From positions 1 through 64,000 of the forward strand of contig CAVVEG010000002.1 in NCBI GenBank assembly GCA_963747255.1: 64,000 nt of DNA. The letters are read 5' to 3'. The notes below the pieces were generated by a model that saw only the letters and a program-made list of their open reading frames with translations, was not told the DNA's origin and ran no database searches. Both the position numbers and the translations under genes were made by a program. This DNA is from CAIYRG01 sp963747255. GTDB lineage: Bacteria; Pseudomonadota; Alphaproteobacteria; Micropepsales; Micropepsaceae. Below, one piece after another: positions 9,123 to 17,792 of this stretch; the stretch's first letter is position 1; each line of letters opens with the position of its first letter.

Positions 9123-9623
9123 ATGAAGCTAGCCACCACCGAACAACTCCCCGCCACGGAACACCCCCTCGACATGCTCGAGCAGTCGGTCGAAGACAAT
9201 GGCTGGCCTTTCGAGCGCTCTGCCCGGGACGAAATCAACCTGACAGTCGCTGGGCGCTGGTGCGACTATCATTTCTGCTTCACCTGGCGGGAGGATCTGC
9301 AGGCGCTTCATGTCTCAGCCGGCTTCGAGATGCGGGTCTCGAAAGAACGTCGCGCGGAAATAGCTGAGTTGCTGCTTTCCATTAACTCCCAGCTCTGGCT
9401 TGGACATTTCGACCTGTGGTCGGAGGATGGAACCGTTCTTTTCCGCCACGTCCTGATTTTCCCGGATTCACAGGTCAGCCCGGCGCAATGCGAGGCTCTG
9501 TTGCAGCTCGCCGTGGAGGCTTGCGAGCATTATTACCCCGCTTTCCAGTTCGTTTTGTGGGGTGGAAAATCGGCTCAGCAGGCAATGGCGGCTGCCATTC
9601 TGGAATGTGCCGGCCAAGCCTGA
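9123..9623 (+). CDS. YbjN domain-containing protein
   Basis: A 166-residue cytosolic protein of the YbjN family (PF10722), which has the fold of type III secretion chaperones and is very common upstream of proC in Alphaproteobacteria. Visible are the N-terminal DMLEQSVEDNGWPFER, the strand pair with WCDYHFCFTWRED, the core LLLSINSQLWLGHFDLW, and FRHVLIFPDSQ. Biochemical role is unknown; in enterobacteria YbjN affects motility and stress tolerance. proC begins two bases after its stop codon, so the two are probably co-translated. Confidence 0.88.
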   Translation: MKLATTEQLPATEHPLDMLEQSVEDNGWPFERSARDEINLTVAGRWCDYHFCFTWREDLQALHVSAGFEMRVSKERRAEIAELLLSINSQLWLGHFDLWSEDGTVLFRHVLIFPDSQVSPAQCEALLQLAVEACEHYYPAFQFVLWGGKSAQQAMAAAILECAGQA

Positions 9624-9624
9624 C

Positions 9625-10443
9625 GTGACCAGCACCGTGTTGCTGCTGGGTGCCGGGCGAATGGGCGCGGCACTGCTTCGCGGCTGGATAGCAGCAGGCC
9701 TCCTTCAGAAGATTTATGTTGTCGAGCCATATCCGGCTGACACGGTGAAAGCGCTGGCCGAGGCCGGTTCCATCGTGCTCAGATCGGCACCGGATTTCAC
9801 GCATCTTCCCCAGATCCGCACAGCGGTGATCGCAATGAAACCCCAGGCGATCCGCACCGAAACGGTGCTGCTGCGAGAAGTGGGCGCCATCGTCCCTTTG
9901 GCATTGTCGATTGCGGCAGGAATTACGACGCCCTTCCTTGCTTCTCATCTGGGCGCTGGAACAAGAGTGATTCGCGCAATGCCGAATACGCCAGGCTCGA
10001 TCGGGCAAGGCATAACGGTGCTTCATGCAGCGCTGGGTATCGGAGCCGAAGACCGGATGTTGGCCGAATCGCTGATGGCGCCCTTTGGAGAGACCCTTTG
10101 GCTGGACAACGAGTCTCTGCTGGATGCGGTGACTGCACTATCCGGATCAGGTCCCGCTTACGTGTTTCTTCTGGCCGAGGCGCTGGCGGCCGCAGGTCGC
10201 GAACAGGGTCTGGATCCTGCGATGGCGGACAAACTCGCACGTTTCACCGTTTCCGGTGCGGGTGCGCTGATGGCGACGGACCCGCGCGCGCTGGAGGAAT
10301 TGCGCCGGGAGGTTACCAGCCCCGGCGGTACAACGGAGGCGGCGCTGAACGTATTGATGGCGCGAGGCGGATTGGTGGACCTGATCAGGCGCGCCATAGC
10401 TGCGGCGACCGAGCGCGGAAGGTCCCTGGGAAAGAACAGTTAG
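9625..10443 (+). CDS. proC: pyrroline-5-carboxylate reductase
   Basis: Last step of proline synthesis: NAD(P)H-dependent reduction of 1-pyrroline-5-carboxylate. The Rossmann motif LLGAGRMGAALLRGW opens the protein, VIAMKPQAI follows, and the C-terminal signature region reads LSGSGPAYVFLLAEAL with TSPGGTTEAALNVL. GTG 9625, directly after the ybjN stop, gives the usual 272 residues; GTG 9607 in frame would overlap ybjN. A strong hairpin follows the stop codon. Confidence 0.96.
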   Translation: MTSTVLLLGAGRMGAALLRGWIAAGLLQKIYVVEPYPADTVKALAEAGSIVLRSAPDFTHLPQIRTAVIAMKPQAIRTETVLLREVGAIVPLALSIAAGITTPFLASHLGAGTRVIRAMPNTPGSIGQGITVLHAALGIGAEDRMLAESLMAPFGETLWLDNESLLDAVTALSGSGPAYVFLLAEALAAAGREQGLDPAMADKLARFTVSGAGALMATDPRALEELRREVTSPGGTTEAALNVLMARGGLVDLIRRAIAAATERGRSLGKNS

Positions 10444-10473
10444 GCATGGCGGGGCGGAGGCCCCGGCCATGCC
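10443..10473. terminator. bidirectional hairpin between proC and the 10483 gene
   Basis: Inverted repeat GGCATGGC / GCCATGCC enclosing a second GGGGC / GCCCC stem, overlapping the last base of the proC stop codon. It lies between two convergent genes, so it may end both transcripts. The T-run is poor. Confidence 0.6.
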
Positions 10474-10482
10474 TATTGCGGA

Positions 10483-10923
10483 TTATTCTGAAGCATCCCG
10501 TCCGGTCGGCGCTTCGGCTCCGCCGGCACCGGGAAACCGAACCACCACGTGACCCGGGACGTGGACGGTGATGTCTTTGTGACCCGCGTCTGCCACATCG
10601 ACGGCCACATGATAGGTGCCCGGAGGCAGCATCATCAGAACCCAGGGCCCGCGGCAATGTACGGACAGATTTTCTCCGTGTCCTGAGACATTCACCGTTT
10701 CATCTCCGAGATATTGCCCGGCCTGACCGGCGAATTCGAGCCGAAGGGAGTAGTTTTTCCACTCCGGATTCATGCGCGTATCGCTGGTGACGCCGGTGCA
10801 GACGGATTGAACTCCATTCACGTCCATAGGTTGGCCGTCGGACAGCGTGTTGCTTTGCGCGTAAGCCACTCCTGACGCTGCCAGTCCGGCGAGCAGAAAT
10901 GCAGTTTTGGAAGCGAGTTTCAT
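10483..10923 (-). CDS. small secreted beta-rich protein, paralogue of the one at 4254
   Basis: ATG 10923 gives 146 residues with a signal peptide (MKLASKTAF, hydrophobic core, cleavage near GVAYAQ). The mature protein has alternating beta-strand-like segments, a first cysteine in VQSVCTG, a second in SVHCRGPW, then the signature MLPPGTYHVAVDVAD and VTVHVPG-like strand, ending in a Gly/Ala/Pro-rich tail. The order of Cys, Cys-x-GP, LPPG-x-Y-x-V and VP strand matches the protein at 4254-4700, so the two are distant paralogues. The two cysteines probably form a disulphide in the periplasm. Function is unknown. Confidence 0.7.
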   Translation of the reverse strand: MKLASKTAFLLAGLAASGVAYAQSNTLSDGQPMDVNGVQSVCTGVTSDTRMNPEWKNYSLRLEFAGQAGQYLGDETVNVSGHGENLSVHCRGPWVLMMLPPGTYHVAVDVADAGHKDITVHVPGHVVVRFPGAGGAEAPTGRDASE

Positions 10924-11047
10924 GGGGGTCTTTCTCCTTCGCAACGCTCTCGTTCCTGAGGACATGAGCATGGCCCTTGAAGTGAAACTCTCCCGCTCTG
11001 TTGCGGGTTCCGGGTGTCGCCGATAGCCCGGAATTGGTCAGCAAAGC

Positions 11048-11076
11048 TTGAGTTTTGCTGATCGTAATTCTAGTAT
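11048..11076 (+). promoter_or_regulatory. candidate sigma70 promoter of the cold-shock gene
   Basis: TTGAGT, a 17-base spacer and TAGTAT. Transcription from here would give a 5' untranslated leader of about 150 bases before the cold-shock start at 11233. Long leaders are known for cspA-type mRNAs, where they change structure with temperature. Nothing else is seen in the gene-free stretch 10924-11232. Based on matching only; moderate to low certainty. Confidence 0.4.
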
Positions 11077-11232
11077 TCGTGATGCAACGGTCTGTTCGAA
11101 GAAGCGCGCCTGTTTTGCCCCGACCCGCCTAAAGCGCGCCTTGGACGAGACAGCTTAACTTCCCAAGTCGAAAGTCCCGGAGCAATGCGCCTGGCATTTT
11201 GCCTCAGCGCCAGCGATTGAGCAGGAGCACTC

Positions 11233-11436
11233 ATGGCAGTCGGAACGGTGAAATTTTTCAACACGGCAAAGGGGTACGGGTTTATTTCTCCGGAGGGGGG
11301 AGGCAAAGATGTGTTTGTTCATGCTACTGCGGTGGAAGCAGCAGGAATGCGCACGCTGAACGAAGGACAGAAAGTGGCTTTCGACATTCAGCCGGATGCG
11401 CGCGGCGCCAAAGCGGTCAATCTGCGCGCCGCCTGA
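11233..11436 (+). CDS. CspA-family cold-shock protein
   Basis: A 67-residue single cold-shock domain, an RNA/ssDNA-binding OB fold acting as RNA chaperone. It begins MAVGTVKFFNTAKGYGFI, containing RNP1-type KGYGFI, followed by RNP2-type DVFVHATAV; the FNTAKGYGF aromatic patch is intact. The ribosome site AGGAG lies eight bases before the ATG. It stands alone behind a long leader, as expected for a temperature- or growth-regulated csp gene. Confidence 0.96.
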   Translation: MAVGTVKFFNTAKGYGFISPEGGGKDVFVHATAVEAAGMRTLNEGQKVAFDIQPDARGAKAVNLRAA

Positions 11437-11502
11437 TCCGGAATTTGATGACAACATGGGCGGCGCGGAACACCACGCCGCCCAATTTCTTGCGGACGAG
11501 GA

Positions 11503-11733
11503 ATGCGCGCCCTTCACAACATGCAGATGTCGGGCAATTGCTACAAAGGCCGGCTGGTCGCGCGGCATTTGCAGATTCCAGTTCACCTGATCGAATTTCC
11601 GATCGGTTCGGGGAATGGCCGCGGTCTCGCCGAATCGAATGGGTTTGACCTGGTGCGCTACCCTGCCATTTGCGCCTGGCTGAAAGGGGTTGCCGAGCAG
11701 CCCGGACACATGACCCTAAACCAAAACTGGTAA
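11503..11733 (+). pseudogene. glutathione S-transferase relic with internal deletions
   Basis: A 76-residue open frame made of three recognisable pieces of a GST of about 200 residues. The N-terminal thioredoxin-fold start reads MSGNCYKGRLVARHLQIPV. The conserved GR-x-LAESN segment that normally sits near residue 65 follows almost at once. The C-terminal helix reads GFDLVRYPAICAWLKGVAEQPGH. The strands between the first two pieces and nearly all of the helical domain are missing, although the frame is kept. Such a product cannot form a GST fold. It ends directly before cutA (stop 11731-11733), so it may still be transcribed with it. Confidence 0.75.
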
Positions 11734-11739
11734 GTGAAG

Positions 11740-12087
11740 ATGGCCGTAGCCACCAACGAGTTCTGCTTTCTGTATTCGACCTACCCCGATCTCGACAGCG
11801 CTCGAGCCGCGGCGCGGCTTGCGATAGACCAGAAGCTTGCCGCCTGCGTGAACATCTATCCGAAAATGACCAGCATCTATATGTGGCAGGGAAAGCTCGA
11901 AGAGAGCGCCGAATTCGCGGCTTTCTTCAAGACAAGGCGCGCGCTTATCGATCGGGCCATCGAAGCCCTGTGGAGCGTTCATAGTTACGAATTGCCATGC
12001 TTCGTCGTGCTTCCGATCGAAGGGGGCAGCAGCGATTATCTCGCCTGGGCGCGCGACCAGACCGAACAACAGCCTGCGGCCATTTAG
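11740..12087 (+). CDS. cutA: divalent-cation tolerance protein CutA
   Basis: CutA1 is a very stable trimeric ferredoxin-like protein, named for copper tolerance in E. coli; its exact role is unsettled. Here 115 residues show the family pattern: FLYSTYPDLDSARAAARLAI, KLAACVNIYPKMTSIYMWQGKLEES with the conserved ACVN and Y-x-W-x-GK, FFKTRRALIDRAI, and YELPCFVVLPI. ATG 11740 is preferred; GTG 11734 would begin right after the stop of the GST relic. The 3' end meets trpS head-on, with the two stop codons one base apart. Confidence 0.94.
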   Translation: MAVATNEFCFLYSTYPDLDSARAAARLAIDQKLAACVNIYPKMTSIYMWQGKLEESAEFAAFFKTRRALIDRAIEALWSVHSYELPCFVVLPIEGGSSDYLAWARDQTEQQPAAI

Positions 12088-12088
12088 G

Positions 12089-13109
12089 CTATCCCACGAA
12101 TCCAACGCGTTCGCGGACCTCGCGCATTACCGGCTCGGCAATCGCCCGTGCCCTCGCCGCGCCGGATACAAGGACGCGATCGAGTTCGGCGCGATCCGAC
12201 AGATAAGCCTTCATCGCGCGCCGCAATGGGGGTCAATTTCGCGACGGCAATATCGGCCAGCGCGTTCTTGAATGTTGAGAATTGCGCGCCGGAATATTCC
12301 CCCAACACAACCTCCGGGGACTGATCGCAGAGGCCCGCGTAGATATTGATCAGATTCTCTGCCTCCGGCCTGCTCTCGAGTTCTTTCGGGTTATCGGGCA
12401 AAGGATTTGGGTCGGTTTTGGCCTTACGGATCTTCTGCGCGATCGCATCGGAGTCGTCCGAGAGATTGATTCGCGAAAAATCCGATTCTTCCGACTTGGA
12501 CATTTTTTTTGTCCCGTCACGCAAACTCATGACGCGCGTGCCTGGTCCCGTGATGAATGGCTCCGGCAGCGGGAAGAAATCCGGCGCTGAAAAATCCGTA
12601 TTGAATTTTTGCGCGATATCGCGCGCCAATTCCAGATGCTGCTTCTGGTCCTCGCCTACCGGCACATGGGTTGCGCGATAGGCGAGAATGTCCGCGGCCA
12701 TCAGGTTGGGGTAGACAAACAAACCAACCGATGCGTTTTCGCGATGCTTGCCCGCCTTGTCCTTGAACTGTGTCATCCGGTTAAGCCAACCGATCCGGGC
12801 AACGCAGTTGAAGATCCAGGCGAGTTCGGCATGAACCAGGACCTGCGATTGATTGAAAAGAACCGACCGCTCAGGATCAATGCCGACCGCCAGGCAGGCA
12901 GCTGCCACCTCGCGCGTGGACGCGGACAGTTCAGCCGGATCCTGCCACACCGTGATTGCATGCATGTCGACGACACAGTAGATGCACGGCATTGCGTCTT
13001 GCAGCCGAACCCAGTTTTTCATCGCACCGAGATAATTTCCGAGATGCAATTTGCCGCTCGGCTGAATGCCGGAGAAGGCGAGCGGCCGGTGTTTGGCGAT
13101 ATCGTTCAT
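12089..13109 (-). CDS. trpS: tryptophanyl-tRNA synthetase, interrupted by a +1 frameshift near its C-terminus
   Basis: Charges tRNA-Trp. The class I signatures are present: GIQPSGKLHLGNYLGA (HIGH region) and KKMSKSEES (KMSKS). The frame runs correctly to AVAKLTPIAA and then turns into a basic nonsense tail. Shifting one base near 12214-12224 (a CG-repeat stretch) restores the expected end: MKAYLSDRAELDRVL, then a helix ending MREVRERVGFVG and TAG at 12089-12091, one base from the cutA stop. The reconstructed gene is 3n+1 long. As trpS is essential, the shift is most likely an error in the sequence. Confidence 0.92.
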
Positions 13110-13149
13110 GGCGAATTCTTGCGAAGGGGCCGCGGCTTATCGCAGAGCC

Positions 13150-15939
13150 TCAAACGGGCAGCAAGGCTTCGTTTTCCTCCAGCGCTTTCATCAGCCTTGA
13201 TTCGATTTCCGCGAGCCTGCTGGCATTGACCAGTTTGTGGCCAAATCCATCACGAACGTAGAACACATCCACCGCCAATTCGCCGTAAGTGGCGACAATG
13301 GCCGAAGAGATGCTCAATCCGGCTTCAAACAGCGCGCGCGTAATGTCGTAAAGCAACCCGATCCTGTCCGTGCTTTCAACTTCAATAACCGTCGAGGCAA
13401 TGGATGCCTCGTTATCGAAGAGCACCCGTGATCCGCGGCGGAAGGCGGCAGCACGCTTGCCCTGTGGCCGTTTCGCAAGCACTTCCCGTGGCTTTATTTC
13501 ACCGGACAATGTTCGCGCGATGGTCTGCTTCAACCGGTCAACCCGTCCGCCATCGCCGAACGGCCCGCCAGCGCTATCATGGACCCGGAATATGTCCACC
13601 GCATATCCGTCAGAAGTGGTGAATATTTTGGCATCTGCAATCGAGCCATTGGAGACCGAAATGGCGCCGGCGAGGCGCGAGAACAGGCCTGGGTGATCGG
13701 GCGCGTATATGACGATTTCCGTGATGCTGCTGGCCTTATCATCCCGTGCGCCGATTGCAAGCTTCTCACCCTTTTGGTCGGCATCCCGTATCAGGCGGGC
13801 ATGGAATTCAAGTTCCTCGGGGCTGAAGGCAAGCCAATAGCTGTCGTAATGACGCGAAAGGGCCTGCCTGCGCGCGGCGATATCAAAGTCGCCGAGCCGG
13901 ACCTCAAGCGCGCATTTTGCCTCGTCGACGCGGGTCGACCGGGCGGGCTGCGCGTCGCCGCCGGACATCAACGTCTCGGATTCGAAGTACAAATCACGCA
14001 ACAGTTGCGCCTTCCAACCGTTCCAGACGCCGGGTCCCACGGCACGAATATCTGCGGCCGTGAGAATCAACAGTAGCCGCAGACGCTCCGGGGTCTGCAC
14101 GGCACGAACGAAATTCTGCACCGTTCGGGGATCGGCAACATCACGCTTCTGGGCCGCGTCACTCATGACCAGGTGATTGAGCACAAGCCATGACACCGTC
14201 GCGGTATCGGCGGAAGAAAGGCCGAGCCTTGGGCAAACCATTTCCGCCATTGCCGCGCCGATTTCGGAGTGATCGCCGGGAAGGCCCTTTGCCATATCGT
14301 GCAGCAGACCCGCGGCATACAGTACCTCGCGCGATTTGATGCGCTTCGCAAGGTCCGTGACGAGAGGCAGTTCGTTGCGCAACTCACCGCGTTCAATGCG
14401 GGACAGATTTCCAATGGTGACCAGCAAATGCTCGTCCACGGTGTAGTGGTGATACATGTTGAACTGCATGAGGGCGACGACCCGTCCGAATTCGGGCATG
14501 AAACGGCCCATTACCCCGGCTTCATTCATGCGGCGCAGCGCACGCTCCGGATCTCTCCTTGAACAGACTATCTCGAGAAAGAGGCGATTGGCCTCCGGAT
14601 CATTGCGGAGCTCGTCGCCGATCAGGTCCAGCTTGCGTGTGACCGAGCGCAGCGTTGCGGGGTGGACGTCCAGCCCCTTTGCGTCGGCGATGTGAAACAG
14701 ACGGATCAGATTGGCGGGATTCTCGCGGAGCAGACCGGAGCGCGCGGCGAGGCGTCCATTCTCGACATAAAAATCGTCGGATGGGCTGCGAAGCTTGAGG
14801 AATCCCGGAATCAGCCGCCGGACCGATGGATGGCTTTTTCGATGCTGCTCCTCCAGTGCCGCGCAAAAAATGCGCGTGAGATCACCGACATCCTTCGCCA
14901 CGAGAAAATAGCTGCGCATGAAGCGCTCGACGGCGCGATGCAGACTGGGGTCGGTATAGCCCAGCCTTTTCGCGATTTCTGGCTGGACGTCAAACGACAG
15001 ACGTTCTTCGGCGCGCCCCGTGAGGTAGTGCAGATGACAGCGCACCGTCCACAACCAGGCTTCGGCCTTCTGAAATGTCTTATATTCGTTCTTGGTGAAT
15101 ACGCCGTGGGCGACCAAGTCGCTGGGGTCGGTCACGCGATAGAGATATTTTCCTATCCAGTACAGTGTCTGGAGGTCGCGCAACCCCCCCTTGCCGTCCT
15201 TGACATTCGGTTCGACGAGATAGCGGCTCTCGCCCTGTCGGACATGGCGCGCATCACGTTCGGCCAGCTTCGCTGAGACAAAATCCTGCCCGCTCCCCGT
15301 GGCGACATCGTTCCAGAATTTCTGCCGCAGCTCTTCGAACAGCGGCCGGTCGCCCCAGAGGAATCGCGCTTCCAGCAGCGATGTTCTTATGGTGATGTCC
15401 TCTTTCGCGAGGCGAAGAGATTCGGGAACAGACCGCGTCGCGTGGCCGACCTTCAGGCCCATGTCCCACAACATGTGCAGAATGGATTCAATAACGCTCT
15501 GCTCCCAGGCGGTTTCCTTGTAAGGCCGGATGAACAGGAGATCGATATCGGAAGCCGGCGCCAGCATTCCACGGCCATATCCGCCAGTGGCCACAATCGC
15601 CAAACGTTCGGCAGTGGTCGGATTTGGCGCCGGATAGAAATGCCGCACCGCCAAATCATAGAGAACCTGGATCGTAGTGTCCTGAAGCGCCGCCAGGGCC
15701 CGAGCGACAGCAACCCCGGGACTCAAACCGGACTCCATGCCAGCCCGCACTTTATCCCGGGAGGCCTGAAAGGCAGTCTTGATCGAGGCAAGCGCAATCT
15801 TCCGCAGATTGCTGCGGTCGCCACCGGAAGCGCGCGCAAGCGCCGCGAGATCGCGGCGCAGGGCATCGCCGTCAAGCGGCTGCGCGCCATCCGCAATGGA
15901 TGAGAGAAACGGGGGGCCAACGCCCATGGTTTGATCCAT
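13150..15939 (-). CDS. glnD: bifunctional [protein-PII] uridylyltransferase/uridylyl-removing enzyme
   Basis: Senses glutamine and adds or removes UMP on PII proteins (GlnB/GlnK), controlling nitrogen assimilation. The 929-residue protein has the standard order: a nucleotidyltransferase domain with GGYGRGMLAPASDIDLLFI (about residues 115-135), the GlnD-specific linker, an HD hydrolase domain (LLHDMAKGLPGDHSE), and two C-terminal ACT domains (IYAPDHPGLFSRLAGAI and VESTDRIGLLYDITRALF) that bind glutamine. ATG 15939 is near the usual N-terminus. It lies 40 bases upstream of trpS on the same strand. Confidence 0.97.
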   Translation of the reverse strand: MDQTMGVGPPFLSSIADGAQPLDGDALRRDLAALARASGGDRSNLRKIALASIKTAFQASRDKVRAGMESGLSPGVAVARALAALQDTTIQVLYDLAVRHFYPAPNPTTAERLAIVATGGYGRGMLAPASDIDLLFIRPYKETAWEQSVIESILHMLWDMGLKVGHATRSVPESLRLAKEDITIRTSLLEARFLWGDRPLFEELRQKFWNDVATGSGQDFVSAKLAERDARHVRQGESRYLVEPNVKDGKGGLRDLQTLYWIGKYLYRVTDPSDLVAHGVFTKNEYKTFQKAEAWLWTVRCHLHYLTGRAEERLSFDVQPEIAKRLGYTDPSLHRAVERFMRSYFLVAKDVGDLTRIFCAALEEQHRKSHPSVRRLIPGFLKLRSPSDDFYVENGRLAARSGLLRENPANLIRLFHIADAKGLDVHPATLRSVTRKLDLIGDELRNDPEANRLFLEIVCSRRDPERALRRMNEAGVMGRFMPEFGRVVALMQFNMYHHYTVDEHLLVTIGNLSRIERGELRNELPLVTDLAKRIKSREVLYAAGLLHDMAKGLPGDHSEIGAAMAEMVCPRLGLSSADTATVSWLVLNHLVMSDAAQKRDVADPRTVQNFVRAVQTPERLRLLLILTAADIRAVGPGVWNGWKAQLLRDLYFESETLMSGGDAQPARSTRVDEAKCALEVRLGDFDIAARRQALSRHYDSYWLAFSPEELEFHARLIRDADQKGEKLAIGARDDKASSITEIVIYAPDHPGLFSRLAGAISVSNGSIADAKIFTTSDGYAVDIFRVHDSAGGPFGDGGRVDRLKQTIARTLSGEIKPREVLAKRPQGKRAAAFRRGSRVLFDNEASIASTVIEVESTDRIGLLYDITRALFEAGLSISSAIVATYGELAVDVFYVRDGFGHKLVNASRLAEIESRLMKALEENEALLPV

Positions 15940-15994
15940 CTCTGTTTGTGGTCATACAATGATGGCCCAGCCACAAATTCAAGCGGCAGTTCTA

Positions 15995-16990
15995 ATGTCG
16001 GATCAGTTCCGCGCGATGCAGTTGGAACGCGCCTGCTCACCCCTGAGGGCGGTGAAGCGCCATTTGCGGCCGGTTCGGCCGGGTGAAGTGCGGATTTCCG
16101 TTCTTGCCTGCGCCATCTGCCGAACCGATCTGCATGTCGTTGACGGCGAGTTGCCGGATCCGGTTCTGCCCATCATTCCGGGGCATGAGATTGTCGGCAG
16201 GGTAGAGGAAGTCGGGCAGGATGTGGGGCTTCTTAAACCGGGTGACCGGGTTGGGGTTCCCTGGCTCGGCTGGACCTGCGGGATTTGCGAATTCTGTACC
16301 ACCGGGCGCGAGAATCTTTGTCCCGGTGCCCGCTTCACGGGTTATCAGATCGATGGCGGATTTGCCGCTGCAGCCTATGCCGATGCCCGTTACATGTTCC
16401 CCGTTCCGCTAAGATTTGGGGATCTCGAGTGCGCGCCTCTCTTATGCGCGGGCCTGATAGGCTGGCGGGCTCTGAAAGCAGCGGGCCACGGCGCACGCCT
16501 TGGGCTCTATGGTTTCGGCGCGGCAGCGCATATTGCCGTTCAGGTGGCGCGCTATCGGGGACAGGAAGTGTTTGCTTTTGTCCGGCCGGGTGACGAACAG
16601 GCGCGAAAGTTCGCGTTGCGCATGGGTGCGGTCTGGGCCGGACCATCCGACCGTGCAACTCCCACGCCATTGGATGCGGCAATCGTCTTCGCTCCGGCGG
16701 GTCAGTTGGTGCCCACAGCTCTCTCCGCCATAAAACCCGGAGGTACGGTTGTTTGCGGTGGAATCCACATGAGCGACATTCCGAGCTTCCCCTACGACCT
16801 GCTGTGGCATGAACGCGTGCTGCGCTCTATCGCCAACCTCACGCGGAAGGACGCCGAAGAGTTTCTGGCTTTATCGGCGAAGATACCGGTTCACTGCGAA
16901 ACCGTGCCCTACCCGCTCCAACAGGCAAATCAGGCAATAGCCGATTTGCGAACCGGAAACCTCTCCGGCGCTGCGGTTCTGATCCCCTGA
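15995..16990 (+). CDS. zinc-dependent alcohol dehydrogenase (MDR family, AdhP/AdhA-like)
   Basis: Medium-chain dehydrogenase/reductase. The catalytic-zinc region reads CAICRTDLHVVDGELPDP with PGHEIVGRVEEVG. The structural-zinc cysteines lie in CGICEFC followed by NLC. The cofactor-binding loop GLYGFGAAAHIAVQVA is a modified GxGxxG. ATG 15995 places the family's usual N-terminal strand at the start; ATG 15959/15962 would add 11-12 residues. Substrate is unknown; relatives oxidise short primary alcohols. It is divergent from glnD and followed by a palindrome and the SDR-folB pair. Confidence 0.85.
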   Translation: MSDQFRAMQLERACSPLRAVKRHLRPVRPGEVRISVLACAICRTDLHVVDGELPDPVLPIIPGHEIVGRVEEVGQDVGLLKPGDRVGVPWLGWTCGICEFCTTGRENLCPGARFTGYQIDGGFAAAAYADARYMFPVPLRFGDLECAPLLCAGLIGWRALKAAGHGARLGLYGFGAAAHIAVQVARYRGQEVFAFVRPGDEQARKFALRMGAVWAGPSDRATPTPLDAAIVFAPAGQLVPTALSAIKPGGTVVCGGIHMSDIPSFPYDLLWHERVLRSIANLTRKDAEEFLALSAKIPVHCETVPYPLQQANQAIADLRTGNLSGAAVLIP

Positions 16991-16998
16991 TTTCGACA

Positions 16999-17014
16999 AT
17001 TGGCGCTCGCCAAT
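16999..17014. promoter_or_regulatory. perfect palindrome upstream of the SDR-folB operon
   Basis: ATTGGCG-CT-CGCCAAT, two 7-base arms around two bases, lying 14 bases before the SDR start codon and 8 bases after the alcohol dehydrogenase stop. It could be an operator or a small hairpin affecting translation. No regulator can be named. Confidence 0.35.
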
Positions 17015-17027
17015 GTAGAGAGAAGAC

Positions 17028-17792
17028 ATGACACCGGGGATTAAAACGGTTCTCGTGACCGGCGCGGCGAAACGCCTCGGGCGTGCGATCGCTCTGCACC
17101 TGGGGCGAACCGGGTGGTCGGTCGCCGTCCATTACAACCGGTCCCAGGCGGAGGCTGAAGAAACGGTTGCTGCGTTACACCAGCTCGGAGTGCATGCCGC
17201 GGCTCTCGAAGCCGATCTTCTCTCGGAGGAAGATACGCAACGGCTCATTGCGCGCGCCAATGCAGCGGTTGGTCCTTTGACCGCACTGGTGAACAACGCC
17301 TCGGTTTTCGAGAATGACGTGCTTGCGACGATGACACGGTTGTCGTGGGACAGTCATATCGAGACCAATCTGCGAGCGCCTCTGGTGTTGTCGCAGAATT
17401 TCGCGGAACAGCTTCCGTCGCATGCCGGCGGCGCGATTATCAACCTGCTGGATCAGCGGCTGTTCAAGCCAACGCCGCAATTCCTTTCATACGGAGTAAG
17501 CAAAGCAGGTCTGCACTGGCTGACCCGGGTTCTGGCGCAGGCGTTGGCCCCCCGCATCCGTGTCAACGCCGTTGCTCCGGGCCCAACCTTGCGGAACGTG
17601 CGTCAGAGCGAAGCTCATTTCAAACGGCAGCAGGCATCGACAATTCTCGGGCACGGCGCCTCACCGGAAGAGGTTTCCGCAGCGGTGATATACCTGCTGG
17701 AAGCCCAGGCGGTCACGGGACAAACCATTACCGTCGATGGTGGACAGCATCTGGTCTGGCAGACGCCCGATATCACCGGGGTAATCGAATGA
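17028..17792 (+). CDS. SDR-family oxidoreductase, pteridine-reductase/FolM-like
   Basis: A 254-residue short-chain dehydrogenase. The cofactor motif is TGAAKRLGRAIA: the TGxxxRxG form, with Arg in place of the usual Gly, is typical of pteridine reductases and FolM. VNNASVFEND gives the NNAS motif and YGVSKAGLHW the catalytic Tyr-x3-Lys. FolM reduces dihydromonapterin/dihydrofolate with NADPH. The stop codon overlaps the start of folB (ATGA), and a pterin-related role is therefore inferred from both motif and neighbour. Ribosome site AGAGAGAAG precedes ATG 17028. Confidence 0.82.
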   Translation: MTPGIKTVLVTGAAKRLGRAIALHLGRTGWSVAVHYNRSQAEAEETVAALHQLGVHAAALEADLLSEEDTQRLIARANAAVGPLTALVNNASVFENDVLATMTRLSWDSHIETNLRAPLVLSQNFAEQLPSHAGGAIINLLDQRLFKPTPQFLSYGVSKAGLHWLTRVLAQALAPRIRVNAVAPGPTLRNVRQSEAHFKRQQASTILGHGASPEEVSAAVIYLLEAQAVTGQTITVDGGQHLVWQTPDITGVIE

